DNA of 64,000 bases from Gnomoniopsis sp. IMI 355080 (lineage: Eukaryota; Ascomycota; Sordariomycetes; Diaporthales; Gnomoniaceae). Positions 34,101-45,711 of this stretch are shown here, one piece after another; within the stretch, counting starts at the first letter, position 1; every line of letters starts with the position of its first letter. The stretch is taken from contig JAPEVC010000074.1 in NCBI GenBank assembly GCA_027946555.1, forward strand, positions 85,125 to 149,124, written 5' to 3'. The position numbers were made by a program, and so were the translations under genes. The notes below the pieces were generated by a model. That model saw nothing but the letters and a program-made list of their open reading frames with translations. It ran no database searches and was not told the DNA's origin.

Positions 34101-36491
34101 TTGCACAGAAGTCACCTGCCCTTCGGCGGAGGATACCTAGGAAGCTTCGTCGTCCAATGCACAAGTAAAAATTACAAGCGAATACTCTATGCGTAATGAT
34201 GGATTCCATGGGTCATACAGAACTTTGTAAAGTATGGACATTGCTTGGCAGGAACGGAATGCGAGGAACCAGGGAGCACAACGAAAAACATCAAAAATTG
34301 AGTGCGGAAGTTACCATCTCCGGACCCGATCGGATCCGCCACAAGGCTTGTTCTTTCGGGGCTAGCATTCGGAAGAGCCAAGTCCACATTTTCTTGGCAT
34401 CTGCTACGAAAAGTGGATCACACGACCAGGTGGAGCTGAGTTTATTAGCCCAAACAGGAGGGTTTCTCGTACTAGAGTTAAGTTCCGACGTGAGCTTGTC
34501 GACCCTGGAGTGGCAGTCGCAGGGTTGTTGCCCAAGGGACCTGCACGGGGTCCAAAGGGAACGAACGCGCGCCAGAGGGGGATCCAGAGTAGTGGGACAA
34601 GAGGGTGCCCGCGCCACCGCCGTGAGAGGCGGGCGGCGAATGCACAAGTGACTACCATGTCGAGCTGTGTGTAGCTGAATGCACGAGTACATACTCTGAC
34701 CAGTCGAAAGGGTAACGTTGTTACACGCATTACAGTACATAGTAGCAGCCAGTGGTACAATGATGATTCCTCAAAGATCAGATCAGATCAGTCCACTGAT
34801 GCATCTTGGGCCCTTTCCTTTGGCACGCATTGCATCATGTTGAAAGATAAGGAGAGATGCAATGGTCGCCGCCGTGTTCAAGGTAAATTGGGACGTGAAT
34901 AATACGACATACAGTGACCTTGGAAAAGTATCTGGGTAAGGTTGCTCAGGTTGCAGATCATATCATCTTCACAAGCTGCCTCGGCAAGATATCGTCTCTC
35001 AATCAAAGTAAACCACGGTTAGCGTCCAATAGAGTTTGATTAGACAGGGGACAACGGTGTGTTAGCGGTGGTCCATAGCAAGCTTGACTCCATCTGGGGT
35101 TCAAGGCGGAGGGGCAGAAATGCCAATCATGTCGTACGTAGTAATACAGGATCCGCCTGGGGACATGCCCAAAGAGGAGACGTGACGATCATTCCCTATG
35201 GGGACCTCAATGCCCGAGGACGCGCCGACCTTCTACATACTGTAATGAGTACCTACTGCTACATTAGCATCGTCGATACTACTACGCAGTATGTCCAATT
35301 TGTATCTACATACGACTGAACGTTCCAGTGCTTCATTGGAAGTACCGTGAGCTCCCTAGGGATTGCAGCGACTACGTTGGAACCAATTTTTGCTACCCCC
35401 CCTTCTTTTCAAAGAAAACGAAAACCAAAGGATACTTCACATGACAGACATCAACAAAGACGGCATCAATCAATGCTCGGCTTCGGCATTGGAGCTGATC
35501 CGCAACGTGAGGTATACTGCGACATATATGCGTGAATACCTTGTACTTTAGGTACTTGGCTAACGTCCCTCCGCATCGCATCAATCAACGCTAATAGAGA
35601 TCGATCGCCTGTTTCGAGAATATTCTGGTGTAGAGAACTTTGTAAGCGAAGCTGGGGAAAGTGGCATCCTAGCTTGCCCTTCGTCGCATTTTTCACGTCT
35701 CCCATTTCGAAACTATTCCACCGTCACCAGAAGCATCACGGGACTGGGGCGAGTATCCCCACACCTTGGTAGTTTGGCGTGGTGAGATTGCACCCTCATC
35801 ACAAGACCTCGGCGGGCATTCATGGTCATCCAGCACTGGCTGCCGATCAGGCTCTGAGTAATCCAAGACAGTGAGTGACACACGGGAAAGGCCCTCTTGA
35901 CCTGCTCTTTCGGGCGTGGGCGCGCGGACTTGTCCATGGCGGTGCACGCGCATCACATTGCATGGGCTGCCCTGAAGCTCATCACCACTTTCTGCACGGG
36001 TTGCAACCCTTTCCCGGTCAATCTTTACACATCGTATGCGACCCCGCCATGGACACTACTCGTTGTTTCTCTACATAGTACATACAACGTAGTCCAATAG
36101 TAAACTTCCCCAGGTTTCGAATCGCTTGGCCAGTCTAGTCGGTCATCTGATAAAACAGATGGCGAGTCCAGGTTCATCGAACGTGCCCTTGCCCAATCTC
36201 TAGAGCAATTTGCCATACCCAGCGCTCCACACCTACCAAACAAGTCCATCGTGTCGGACAAATTTCCCGAAGCCTACCACTCGCATCTGCAAGCGTGCCT
36301 CCGTACATAGGTAGTAATACATCCCGCGGCCCTTTTTCCAAGAGCTCCCCAGGTTTGACGACTGGGGCCCACCAGGGACCCAGGTTTCATGCCGTTTGGT
36401 TCGGTGCGTCGAGTCCAAGAAGGAAGGTCACCCGGGGCTGTTGTTGATCAATTTTAAACCCCACAAACCCACATAAGAATCAGAACCCCCA
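31148..36491. other. 5.3-kb intergenic region with no supported gene
   Basis: The left end is the promoter of the MFS transporter; the right end is that of the DUF3712 gene. Open frames between are short and overlap one another on both strands without a recognisable domain. No repeats with terminal structure were seen. Confidence 0.35.
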
Positions 36492-38286
36492 ATGCCCCAT
36501 AAGGACTATACCACGGTCCCGTCTACACCCCCAGCGCCCACGCCCGTGAGCAGCACAACCACCCTCACCGAGCGCCGTCCGCCGTCCCCTACGCTCACCG
36601 AAGCACTGAGGGGTCTAGGCCAGGGTGGAGCTACAAAGTCTCAAATCTTGAGAGGCCCAGTGACAGACGGCTTTGTCGAACCGAAGAGCAGTGTCCGGAG
36701 GATCGTTCTGAACGCTGGGAAACGCGGGTCTCGTTGCATAGATCACAGCGTTGTGGCACAGGGTCCAACAGACGAAGGCCTGGACAGACTAGTCCGCACA
36801 GTCGACCATAGGGACTCACAGCGTCGGATCCAGCCCAAGAGCCTACCACCCCTCTCACAGGGTGTTCCATCGCGAGGCATATTCTCCCGGACCAGAGGAC
36901 ACTACGCGTACCGGGACACTGCACATATGTTGCCATTTGCAAAATTACCAGATCGACTATCAAAAGCATCCGGAATGTCGGACGTATCCAAAGAAGCGAG
37001 AATGGAGCAGGTGGAGGGTGGCTCCGGGGGTGTTTTGGGAGAGAACGGGACCACGTTCGCCAACACAGGAGCGAGTGGGGCAGCCCCTCTAACGAAAAAG
37101 CAGAAGGTGCTAAGGCATTACAAAAAATGGTGGTGGCTGCATCTGTTGGTGTTGATTGCTGTGGTGATCTTGGTGGTTTGTCTAATGTAAGTGTCGCCAT
37201 TCTCACGGCCATGTGGAATGCCATTTGCCAGGTGCCAGGTCACAGTACAGGCGCCGAGGAATGGCCTACTTGGCTCCCAGCTGAAATGCTTGAACTGACT
37301 TTGTCCAGTATCTTTGTCGCCATACCCAAGCTCGCCCAAGCCCGGGTCAACCAAGCCACGCTCGCCATCCAAGGCATCACTCTATCCCAAACACAAGCGA
37401 CCAACTTCACGCTCGCCATCAACAGCACCCTCCAGGCCGATGACTCGATCCACGCCGTGATCGACGCCTTTGAGGGTGTCATGTTTCTGGAAGACTGGCC
37501 ACCGCAAACGCCCTTTGCCCGCATCGGTTTCCCATCTGTGACGTCTGCGAGTGAGACCGCGGTGAATATCACGCAGTTCACACAAATCTTGGATATGAAT
37601 GCGTTTACCGTGTTCAACACCTGGTTCATTCAGAATGAGACCATCCGCGTGAGCGTAGAGGGGGACACGCATTTGAAAGTAAGTGGGATAAGTCGGAAGT
37701 ATCCGGTTCATTTCAAAAAGACAATCGAGATGCCGGCATTGAGCAACTTGAATGGGACCACGGTGCCGAACTCGACCATCCTGCTGCAACCGAATGCGCA
37801 AGGCGATAACTTTGTGGGCACGGCCATTATTCCAAATAGGTCGTTTATTAACTTTGAAATCGTGAGTCTTGCCACTTGCATTTGCCCTTTCTTTCTCGAC
37901 CCTGGCTTGCTGGCGAACACCATCTGACCGGCTTTGTTCAACATCCACAGGGCAACTCCTCCTTTATCAACTTTATGGTTGATGCCAACGGCACAACCGA
38001 GAACGCCGGCACCATCTATATTGACAACCTCACCATCGCGCCCGGCAACCACTCGTATGCGCTGCGCGGCCTTACTTCACAGACACCGGTCCTGCAGCAG
38101 ATCCAGGAGCGACCCTACTGCGAAACGGGTTACATCCCTTTCCTGTTGCAGGGTTTGAACGTAACGAATCACGGCCAGTATTTGAGCTACTTTGCGGAAA
38201 GTCTTGCAAGCACGAACCAAAGCGTGGCGCTTCCTATCAAAACGGATTTACAAAACCTTGGATTGACCATCAATTGTTCGGACTAG
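36492..38286 (+). CDS. DUF3712 membrane protein
   Basis: Three exons (36492-37186, 37309-37861, 37951-38286) give 527 aa. The first 205 residues are polar, Pro/Ser/Thr- and Arg-rich and presumably cytosolic. A KKWWW-anchored transmembrane helix follows (about 211-238), completed across the first intron. The rest is a luminal or extracellular domain with the DUF3712 features LAQARVNQATLAIQGITLSQ and INSTLQADDSIHAVID and many Asn-X-Ser/Thr sites. The exon 2/3 junction places two similar segments side by side (NRSFINFEI and GNSSFINFMV), which look like adjacent strands or a small duplication. DUF3712 proteins are fungal single-pass proteins with AsmA/LEA-like beta domains of unknown role. No function is assigned. 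All phases fit. Confidence 0.85.
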
Positions 38287-39140
38287 ATGCAGGAGGGACG
38301 GGCATGAGATGAACAACACATGTGAAGGAGATCGAAAGGACCTGAAGAGTCACGACATGAAAGAATGACCCAAGAATATTGGCATGTCTCTGGAAGGATC
38401 AAGCCTACATTATCCTCTTGGGCCCTGCATGTACATTATCATTAATACCGAGTCATTGATGAGTGTCATTGCTCCAGTATTTTTTTATTTTTACGTTTAT
38501 TCTTACTTTAATTCAAGACACGCTGTTCTTGTCACAGGGCTATCATGCACAGCTGCTCACGATACAAGCAACCACAACTCCACCTGCAATAGCGGTCCTA
38601 ATGGTATGTTGAATGTCAACCAGGTACTTACCTAGGTACACCTACTTATGTAGTCTTTTGTGATGGAGTGTAAAGACTGGGACTTGACCTCGGCAGGGTA
38701 GCATGTACTGTACTTAATGCGGTGCAGATGTAGCTTTCGGAACCCAAGTAAGGAAGTAACGGAAATCCTAGTTGTCAGATTCAGTTTGGTGCAATCCTAC
38801 TGAGTTTATTTCAGCAGCAATGTATTCCTATACATGGATGGTACAGAAATATCCTTTTTCGGTGCTTCCCCAAGTAGAAGGGGGCCATTCCCTGCACGAC
38901 TTTAACGTTTCCTACATCGTATAATGGTTTTCGACGTCATCGACCGAGCCGCTCCCGAAACGCCGGGTCGCCGCGCTTTTCAGCAAGGTTCGAAAAAGTC
39001 CCGAGGCTGCACTCGACAACGTCCTCCCAACTTGACCGAAGCCCCTCAGCAAGGTATCGAGCGTTTTTACACAGGCTGAAGGAAGTGATCATTACTACAT
39101 CGGCTCATCTTTTTTTATTCTGATACACGCACTCCACGCC
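38287..39140. other. Intergenic region upstream of JAC1
   Basis: This 854-bp region holds the 3' UTR of the DUF3712 gene and the promoter of JAC1. It includes a TACCTAGGTA palindrome at 38629-38638. No coding exon is supported. Confidence 0.4.
38629..38638. repeat. TACCTAGGTA palindrome
   Basis: A perfect 10-bp copy of the intergenic palindrome, about 340 bp after the DUF3712 stop codon. Confidence 0.7.
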
Positions 39141-40010
39141 ATGCGCCGCGCCCTTGTCACGTCCCAGAGCCGCTCGCCTGCCGGGCTGTGCGCTGCGTGC
39201 GCGCGCAAGCCTACCGCCGCGTCGAGAGCCGCGCAATCTGCACTTTCATCATCGACACCCTTTACGCCGCGTTTTGAACTGTCACGGACACTCTCAAGCT
39301 CTGCGCGGCCTCCACCATCTCGGCGCTGGCTCTCCACCTCGCCCGCTCCAGGCCGTGCCTCAGACGCCGCCGCCACCGATGCCACCGATGCCGAATCCTC
39401 CTCCAAGCCCGTCCACGCGCCCCTCCCCTACTACGCCCTATTCCCGCAAACGCTTGCCACCGGCCCTCCGCCCACCGGCCCTTTCTCCATCGATGTCCGC
39501 GCCCTACGCCGCGAGTTCCTCCAGTTACAAGCTGCCTCTCACCCCGACTTCCACCACGCCGCCGCCGCCTCCTCGTCGTCCTCTACGTCTCAAACGCACT
39601 CCGTCTCTCGACGCAAGGCCGAAGCACTCTCCAGCCACATCAACGCAGCATATAAGACGCTCTCGTCGCCGTTGCTTCGCGCGCAATACCTTTTGGCCGA
39701 ACGGTATGGATTCGATCTTGCCGGCGACGAAGCGAGTAGCCTTACCGGCCCGCCAGACGCGGCCTTGCTCGGCGAGGTGATGGCTGCGCGGGAGGTGATT
39801 GAGGATGCGGGGACTGAAGAGGATCTAGAGGGCGTGCGAGCGGAAAATAATGAGAGGATACGGAAGTGTTTGGAGGAATTGGAGAGGGCGTTTGAGAGGG
39901 AGGATGTGACGGCGGCGGTGAGAGAGACGGTGAGATTGAGGTATTGGGAGAATATTCGGGAAAGTGTAGAGGCCTGGGAAGAAGGAAAACCCGTGATGTT
40001 ACACCACTGA
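39141..40010 (+). CDS. JAC1: Mitochondrial J-type co-chaperone for Fe-S cluster transfer
   Basis: Jac1/HscB brings the scaffold Isu1 to the mitochondrial Hsp70 and stimulates its ATPase, allowing Fe-S cluster transfer. This single-exon gene encodes 289 aa. The first 90 residues are rich in Arg, Ala and Ser (MRRALVTSQSR, RRWLSTSPAPGRAS), a long mitochondrial presequence. The J domain begins PYYALFPQ (about 97) and contains HPD at 134-136. A low-complexity Ala/Ser run (about 140-150) follows the HPD loop. Then come SSHINAAYKTLSSPLLRAQYLLAERYG and the C-terminal HSCB three-helix domain (LLGEVMAAREVIEDA, RYWENIRESVEAWEEGK) that contacts Isu1. An 11-nt poly-G tract lies about 45 bp after the stop. 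The assignment is secure. Confidence 0.93.
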   Translation: MRRALVTSQSRSPAGLCAACARKPTAASRAAQSALSSSTPFTPRFELSRTLSSSARPPPSRRWLSTSPAPGRASDAAATDATDAESSSKPVHAPLPYYALFPQTLATGPPPTGPFSIDVRALRREFLQLQAASHPDFHHAAAASSSSSTSQTHSVSRRKAEALSSHINAAYKTLSSPLLRAQYLLAERYGFDLAGDEASSLTGPPDAALLGEVMAAREVIEDAGTEEDLEGVRAENNERIRKCLEELERAFEREDVTAAVRETVRLRYWENIRESVEAWEEGKPVMLHH

Positions 40011-40054
40011 AGAGCATTAGGATGCCATATGAAGCCTTCCAGCTCCATGGAGGT

Positions 40055-40065
40055 GGGGGGGGGGG
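40055..40065. repeat. G11 tract
   Basis: A run of 11 guanines lies in the probable 3' UTR of JAC1, 45 bp after the stop. Similar tracts lie at 8168-8179, 54571-54581 (C11) and 55659-55670. Confidence 0.85.
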
Positions 40066-40239
40066 AATCACCTCGCAACGAGATAGATGACCATCTTCCT
40101 CACTCCACACAAAATTGGGATGGCAATTTCCTACTTAGCAGTTCATAGATATGACACCGAGTTCTACAGATCAGACTAGAGGTTCATCAATATAGCATAG
40201 GTCAGCCAGGGAAAGGCAATGTACATTTTTTTAATAACA

Positions 40240-40575
40240 TCAACTGAGTATACCCAGGCACATATGGCCATGAACTTGTGAGTCCCATATCATATCTTGG
40301 AGACTTCGTTCATCGAATGTCAATGAATAGCAGTGAATGAGAGCTCCAGGTAGGAGCTGGGCACGTGAAAACAAGGGATAGCTTCCAAGAGCTGATAAAT
40401 CACTGCAGAAAAGATGATTCAAGAGCTCCAAAAACTTCATGTAATTCCATTTCCTTATTGGAGGACCCTTACTGAAGATGTCTATGAAGACGGGATCGTT
40501 CTTTAGCAAGGCTACAGGAGGGATTCGCGACATGTCACATTGCGAAGGGAAGTCAGAATCAAAAGGAATCTCCAT
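40240..40575 (-). CDS. Hypothetical 111-aa open reading frame
   Basis: This frame starts with ATG and has even, globular-looking composition: MEIPFDSDFPSQCDMSR, DPVFIDIFSKGPPIRKW, YMKFLELLNHLF, CYSLTFDERSLQDMIW. It contains a potential donor (AGTAAGG) after FIDIF that might split it. No domain, signal peptide or membrane helix is evident. It overlaps no other coding sequence and lies in the gap between convergent genes. It may be a real small gene or chance. Confidence 0.25.
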   Translation of the reverse strand: MEIPFDSDFPSQCDMSRIPPVALLKNDPVFIDIFSKGPPIRKWNYMKFLELLNHLFCSDLSALGSYPLFSRAQLLPGALIHCYSLTFDERSLQDMIWDSQVHGHMCLGILS

Positions 40576-40948
40576 GTGGTATTTGACTTTCTCGCTCTCT
40601 CTCCCCCTTATCTAATCCTCCATCCCCTGTCCAACATATTATAGACACAACCGTACTGTCTATGTACATTTCTCATCCACTCCTTCAGGAAGAAACAATG
40701 GTGTCCACGACCCAGCCCATCAATCCAGCCAGTGAAGGCGGCTCAATGGGAGGAGAATTGACCCGGTCATTCATACCCTATCCTGTCGACCATTGTTTCC
40801 CCGTCCATGCCCAAGACTGATCCCAGTTATAAAGAGAACAGATGATCAAGCAACAACAATAACAGTCCATCAATCAATGCTCATCCCGGGTCAGATCCCC
40901 GAACAGTTCAACAAATGTCGACATCCATGCCCATGCTCCTCAAGATGT

Positions 40949-41686
40949 TCAAGCCGCCCAGACCTTCTCGGCGCGGCGAGTGGTGTTGGTGGTGGTGGCA
41001 GCGCCAGCCATCTGGATGGCGACAACACCGCCGAAGGGGCCCGCGTTGTTCTCGTTGGCGATCTTGACGAGACAGACGTTGCTCTGGCCGGCGACGGTGC
41101 CCGTGCAGGTGGTGCCGGCGGGGACGCTGAAGGCCACGTTGAAGTCCTTGTTGACGTTGGTAGCACGCTTGGTGATCAGGCCGGTCTTCTCGAGCACACG
41201 ACGGACAACGGAGCGCTTGCCAGCGATGGAGGAGGGGCAGTCACCCTTGTCGCCATCAATGTCGGCGGTGTTGGTCAGCGCAGTACCAGATGCGAACTCG
41301 CCAGTGGCGCCAGTGTCGAGCATGGCCTTGATAGGGCCGCAGCCGTCTGAGGTCACGACGTGGAAGGTGGCGTTGATGGAGTTGGAAACCTGGGGAAGAG
41401 TGGAGCCAGACAGGGCCATGGTTTGGGCGACATCAGTGACAGCGTTGTTGCCATTGTTGGTGGTCTTGCCCAAGCCGTTGGAGGCGATCTTGGTGCTCTT
41501 GAAGACGGTGGTGTCGACCTCGGTCTTGGAGTTGGAGCCCTTGCCAGGAACGACGGCGCCCTCAATACCGATGGCAGTACCGTTGCCACCAGCGTCTCCA
41601 ACCACTGCAGCAACCTTTCCGTGAGCAGCGACGAGGGGAGAGGCGGCCAGGAGGGCAATGAGGATGGTGTTGGCGTTGGCGAACAT
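40949..41686 (-). CDS. GEgh16/MAS3-like secreted protein
   Basis: This single-exon gene encodes a 245-aa secreted protein. A signal peptide (MFANANTILIALLAASPLVAA) ends before HGKVAAVVGDAGGNGTAIG, the family hallmark. The body has DTTVFKSTKIASNGLGKT, TLPQVSNSINATFHVVTSDG, CGPIKAMLDTGATG, and paired cysteines in CTGTVAGQSNVC. The C-terminus (FGGVVAIQMAG then a short Thr/Arg/Ala tail) is complete. Members are abundant in infection structures of several fungi (Blumeria gEgh16, Magnaporthe MAS1/MAS3, GAS1/GAS2), where some contribute to penetration, but they also occur in saprobes, so the presence of this gene alone does not show pathogenicity. Dibasic KR and RR sites between about 155 and 175 could be cleaved in the secretory pathway. 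Its transcription is convergent with JAC1. Confidence 0.9.
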   Translation of the reverse strand: MFANANTILIALLAASPLVAAHGKVAAVVGDAGGNGTAIGIEGAVVPGKGSNSKTEVDTTVFKSTKIASNGLGKTTNNGNNAVTDVAQTMALSGSTLPQVSNSINATFHVVTSDGCGPIKAMLDTGATGEFASGTALTNTADIDGDKGDCPSSIAGKRSVVRRVLEKTGLITKRATNVNKDFNVAFSVPAGTTCTGTVAGQSNVCLVKIANENNAGPFGGVVAIQMAGAATTTNTTRRAEKVWAA

Positions 41687-44600
41687 ATTGACTGTTGGTT
41701 TTTTTTGTGGGGTATTGAAAAAAATGTGTTTGTTTGTATGTTTATAAAAGAGGCAAGTGCCGGAAGTGTCAAAAGAGATGTGGTGAAGTTAGAGAATATG
41801 AGAAACGAAGAGGCGCAGCCTGCAAAGGAGAAGAAAAGATGAGATTGATGAGATGAAGTTATTGTTGTTGTTGTTGATGATGAGATGGAAGGGAGATCAG
41901 CAGTAAAGGCCGGACAGACGTCTCATTATATATTTCGACACGGACGACTTGTCTTGCGGTGGCCAATATGGGCGTTGAGGTGAGTGTTGGTGGATATGCC
42001 ATAGTCCACACGAAGCAGCAAGGCCCCATGCCCTTCGGTCGATCTTCGAACATGGTGATACAAACATCAACATGCCTTTTCGGTCCTAAGCAGGGCTGTA
42101 GGGGCCATAGCACCGAGGCCACACTCTGTGATAGCCTCACCTCCTTCGTGACTGGCGCCCACAACGCATCGGACGACAAGGGGGCCACTACACACGGACG
42201 CGCAGCCACCCTTGCGCGACCACCGTTAGCCGACGCCAAAGAGGATCCTTGAGGGGATCACGACCAGGGAGGCCAAACGTTACTACCGCCGATAAGGGCC
42301 ACGATAGGAAAACTTCCTGATGCCATGGGGTCAGATGCCAGTGGCTGCCATGGGTGTGCCATCCCAACTTGGACGCTTGCGACGAAGTACGAGACCAGAC
42401 GAAACTCCGCCAGCGGTATGCAAAGAGAATACTGTCACCGTGGAGCGGGGACGTTGACGACGACGCCTACGTCTGCTGCCTCGTGAAGACATTGGAGAGT
42501 AGAGAAGGGACGAGATGACACAGGAGCAGGCTGAAACAGTTCCAGGGCCACAGCGACTGACGAAACTTGGGCGCAGGCGCAAGACATGTTGAGGGCATCG
42601 GGATAAGACTAACACGGCTGACAAGACTGCACTACAACCTTGGTTCTCGCCGTTGGAAAAGCGGGAGGTGGGGAGGGGGCGTTGCAGTCGAAGGAAATAG
42701 GAATAGGTATACATTAGGAAAACTGGAGAACCCCAGATGTGTGAGCAAGGATCTCGATCTTGCCGGGCATTTTGATCGCCAATGTTGTGTCGTTTTGGTG
42801 ATCACAGGTGATCAGCGATTTCCCCCGGGTCTTGGAAGTTTCTCTCGATGAGAATCAAAGTTTTGACGATCACCCATATATGCATATCCACCGTCTCTAC
42901 CATGGAGACGGTTCACCAGAAACACAGAAAACGAACTGCCAGCAACCTAATAAACTCATACTTTGGCCCAAGACTGGCTGTTGTTCAGATGACAGCTGGG
43001 CTACCTTGGCAAGGTATGATGAGAGAGACTTCCGGGTAGGTAAGTGAGGGAGTGGCCGAGAACTGACTAGATGGCTCCCCAGCAGGAGAGGAGGGTAGGA
43101 TTAGCGCTCCCGCAAAGCCAAAATAGAGCTTAGCATAAGCTTGTGTCCATCGCGTCTCCCCCGGCGCATGCTCCTCGGCCGAGTCCCGAGGCACCGCACT
43201 CTTGCTTGTCCTGGCCTGCTGTCTGCAATGCTACTGTTCCATGAGGGCATGCAAAGCGCAGGCGAGGTGTCAGGATCCGCACTAGTTGGTGAACAAGGGC
43301 TCTGGGTGGCAGGGCGTGTGGGGCCTCATCAGCGCGCGCAAACCACGACTAGCGAGCAGACTGACTCCATTATGGCAATTATCCGGCAATGAGAGCCTGA
43401 GTGCTGTTGTCCGGCCAGATCTCCACCATTTGCAGAACAGGAGGCGAGGGAAAAGACCAGGTGCAGGATCTAAAAAAAATAAAAATAAAAACCCCGAAAA
43501 GGAGAGAGAGAAAAAATGGTTGGGGGTGCATAGGTTCGTCTCCAAGCTGAAGCTTTGAGGCTCTGCGCGACAGCTGTGAGACGTCTCAAGGATGCGCCGG
43601 TGGAGCCCCTCAAGGGTCGCTCATTCGCTTGAGCAATATTCTCCGGTCTTATTCGGGAATGCTTCCCCCATTCTGTTCGATCGCTAGCTACATAGTATGT
43701 CAGCATTTTGTTTTACGGGGCCATCTCTTGGAATTCGTGGCCCCGCTGGAACCTATGCTCGTTCCCCATCCACACAGATGAGCGGCAATCGTCCGAAAGG
43801 CCCCCCTTGGCACGACACAGACTTTTCTGCACCCTGCCAGCCTCCTCGCTGCTTGAAGATGGATGCAGTACTACGAGGGTTCATGCGACGTCTCAACTCC
43901 TGTGCTCCGAAGAACACCTGACTTGTCGAGGAAGCAAGAAGCAGTTGTCCGGGAGGCGGCGCAGCTCTAGTACGGCGTCTATCGGGCATCAATGTCTGGA
44001 CCTTCAAAGATAAATCCTCCAACAAACATTCTCTGTATATCCAACGTCTTCGAGGACAAGGATCACGAACTCAGTTCCATCCATCTCCGGATCTGCGCTG
44101 CACGAAGGCGGTCGCACGGCAGGGCCCGAAAACCTTGTCGCGTCCACTCAACTCCATTCACTTACATATACAGTTCATAGGTAGTCTCCGTCACTTGGCG
44201 CGCGTCTGTTCAGAAATCCGACCAAGATCCAGACTTATCATGGCGGTGAATAAATGCATCGTCCTTCCAGCCCTGGCACTTCGTCGATGCGCTGTCATCC
44301 CAGCTTGGGTCATCGTTGACAGCGTCTCAAACATGTGCTTCAGACGACATTCGGCCCTGGAAACCCAACGGCATCATGCATAGCCAGGTGATTGGATCCT
44401 GATTCGAGCTTCGAGCTGCAGCTCTGGTTCCAAGGGTCAGTGTCGATCTGCTCTGCTCTTCAAGTACTTGTCTTCTCTGGACTTTCCAAGACGGCTGATG
44501 TCTATGAGCAAACGCTCAGTGCCCCGTCCGAGCGCTCATCTACCCGACCCAGAACAGCTCTTCTCGTCCCATGTTTAGCCAATACATGCACTACATTGCG

Positions 44601-45711
44601 TCTACAGTCAAATTGTCGAGGCCATGCTCGCCACAGGCTACCTAACTTTCGTCCGCGGCTGGTGCGCGCTGGTCTTCATCGACCTGACGTGCCTCCACCT
44701 CGAACACAAAGACCTATAAAAGACTAGGCGAGACGCTTGTCGTTGATTGGTACCCATCAAGGCGGGGTCCACGCCTCCGATGTTCAAAGACCCGCGTAGG
44801 GTCTCAATATTCTTTGGCTTGCGCTGGTAGTCGTGGTTTGACCAGATTTCTCCACCTCATCGAGTGATGGTTGCCGCATCTGATTCTGGGGATGCCCAGG
44901 TCAGTGTGTCTGCTTTCTGCTCCATGCTGTAACTTCGTCGAAAACCCAGAGCCAATGCGAGAAGGCTGGGAAACAATTGTGCCATGATGAAATCCCACAG
45001 GGCTTACTTGAGACCGAGAGATTTATCAGGCAGGTAGAAGAGCCCAACCATGCGCATTCTGACGACATACCAGGAAATGGTACAGCGCAGTTCAGCCCGT
45101 CATTGTTCTTGCTACAACCAAAGGAAAGCGTCATTTGTATCCGAGCAAGCCGTGATCACTCGATATATGCACAAGCCTCCGTGGCACCATTGGAGCAGCC
45201 ATTGGACCTCCATAATGAACAGTAGAGGATGGCGAGAATGTGTAACATATCCTCAGCAGCCTTATACATTGACTTTGTGGCTTTATGCGAGCGAGGATCG
45301 CTATGAAATATGCAGACGACCCTCTCGCTTGTTTTCAGAGGCCTTGAGTGCCCCAATGCTCTCTCTCACGGTGAAGTTTGGCCGGCGAGCGTGAGTGAAT
45401 CTTTACAGCCCCTGTCATAGTGTTCTGCGTACACACATACATGTGCCCTTCATCGCCTTTTCCGCGAATCTAAGTCAACTGCACGCACGTAAGGGCCTCA
45501 AACACTCAGTGGCCTAGGCTCTTATGCCCATGCAATTAAGCCCTTTGGGATTCATCATCTATGTAATTCGTACAGCCGCCCTAGTCGAGTCATTTTCACG
45601 ACATCCAAGCGTCCATCTCGTACACGGTAGGCCACCTAGGAGCCGTCGAAACGCGCCTGTGATACTGTAGGTTCCCCACAGCGCGGACCAGCCCACCACC
45701 TCGGTTCCTGG
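41687..45711. other. 4.0-kb intergenic region with no supported gene
   Basis: The left part holds the promoter and leader of the GEgh16-like gene, including a TTG microsatellite (about 41860-41875). An A-rich low-complexity tract lies at about 43472-43520. Short open frames on both strands lack recognisable domains. The right end is the 3' flank of RPT4. Confidence 0.35.

Larger units (their letters stand above)
40011..40948. other. Intergenic region between JAC1 and the GEgh16-like gene
   Basis: These genes converge, so this is 3' UTR territory. A minus-strand open frame (40575-40240) inside it is listed separately. Nothing else is supported. Confidence 0.35.

Noticed and set aside
34196..34651. 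151-codon plus-strand frame
   Set aside because: Overlaps similar-length frames on the opposite strand and shows no family motif.
41360..41842. 160-codon plus-strand open frame
   Set aside because: Mostly antisense to the GEgh16-like gene; Gly/Val/Asp-rich shadow.
44392..44727. 111-codon plus-strand open frame
   Set aside because: No recognisable domain, and neighbouring frames give equally plausible peptides.
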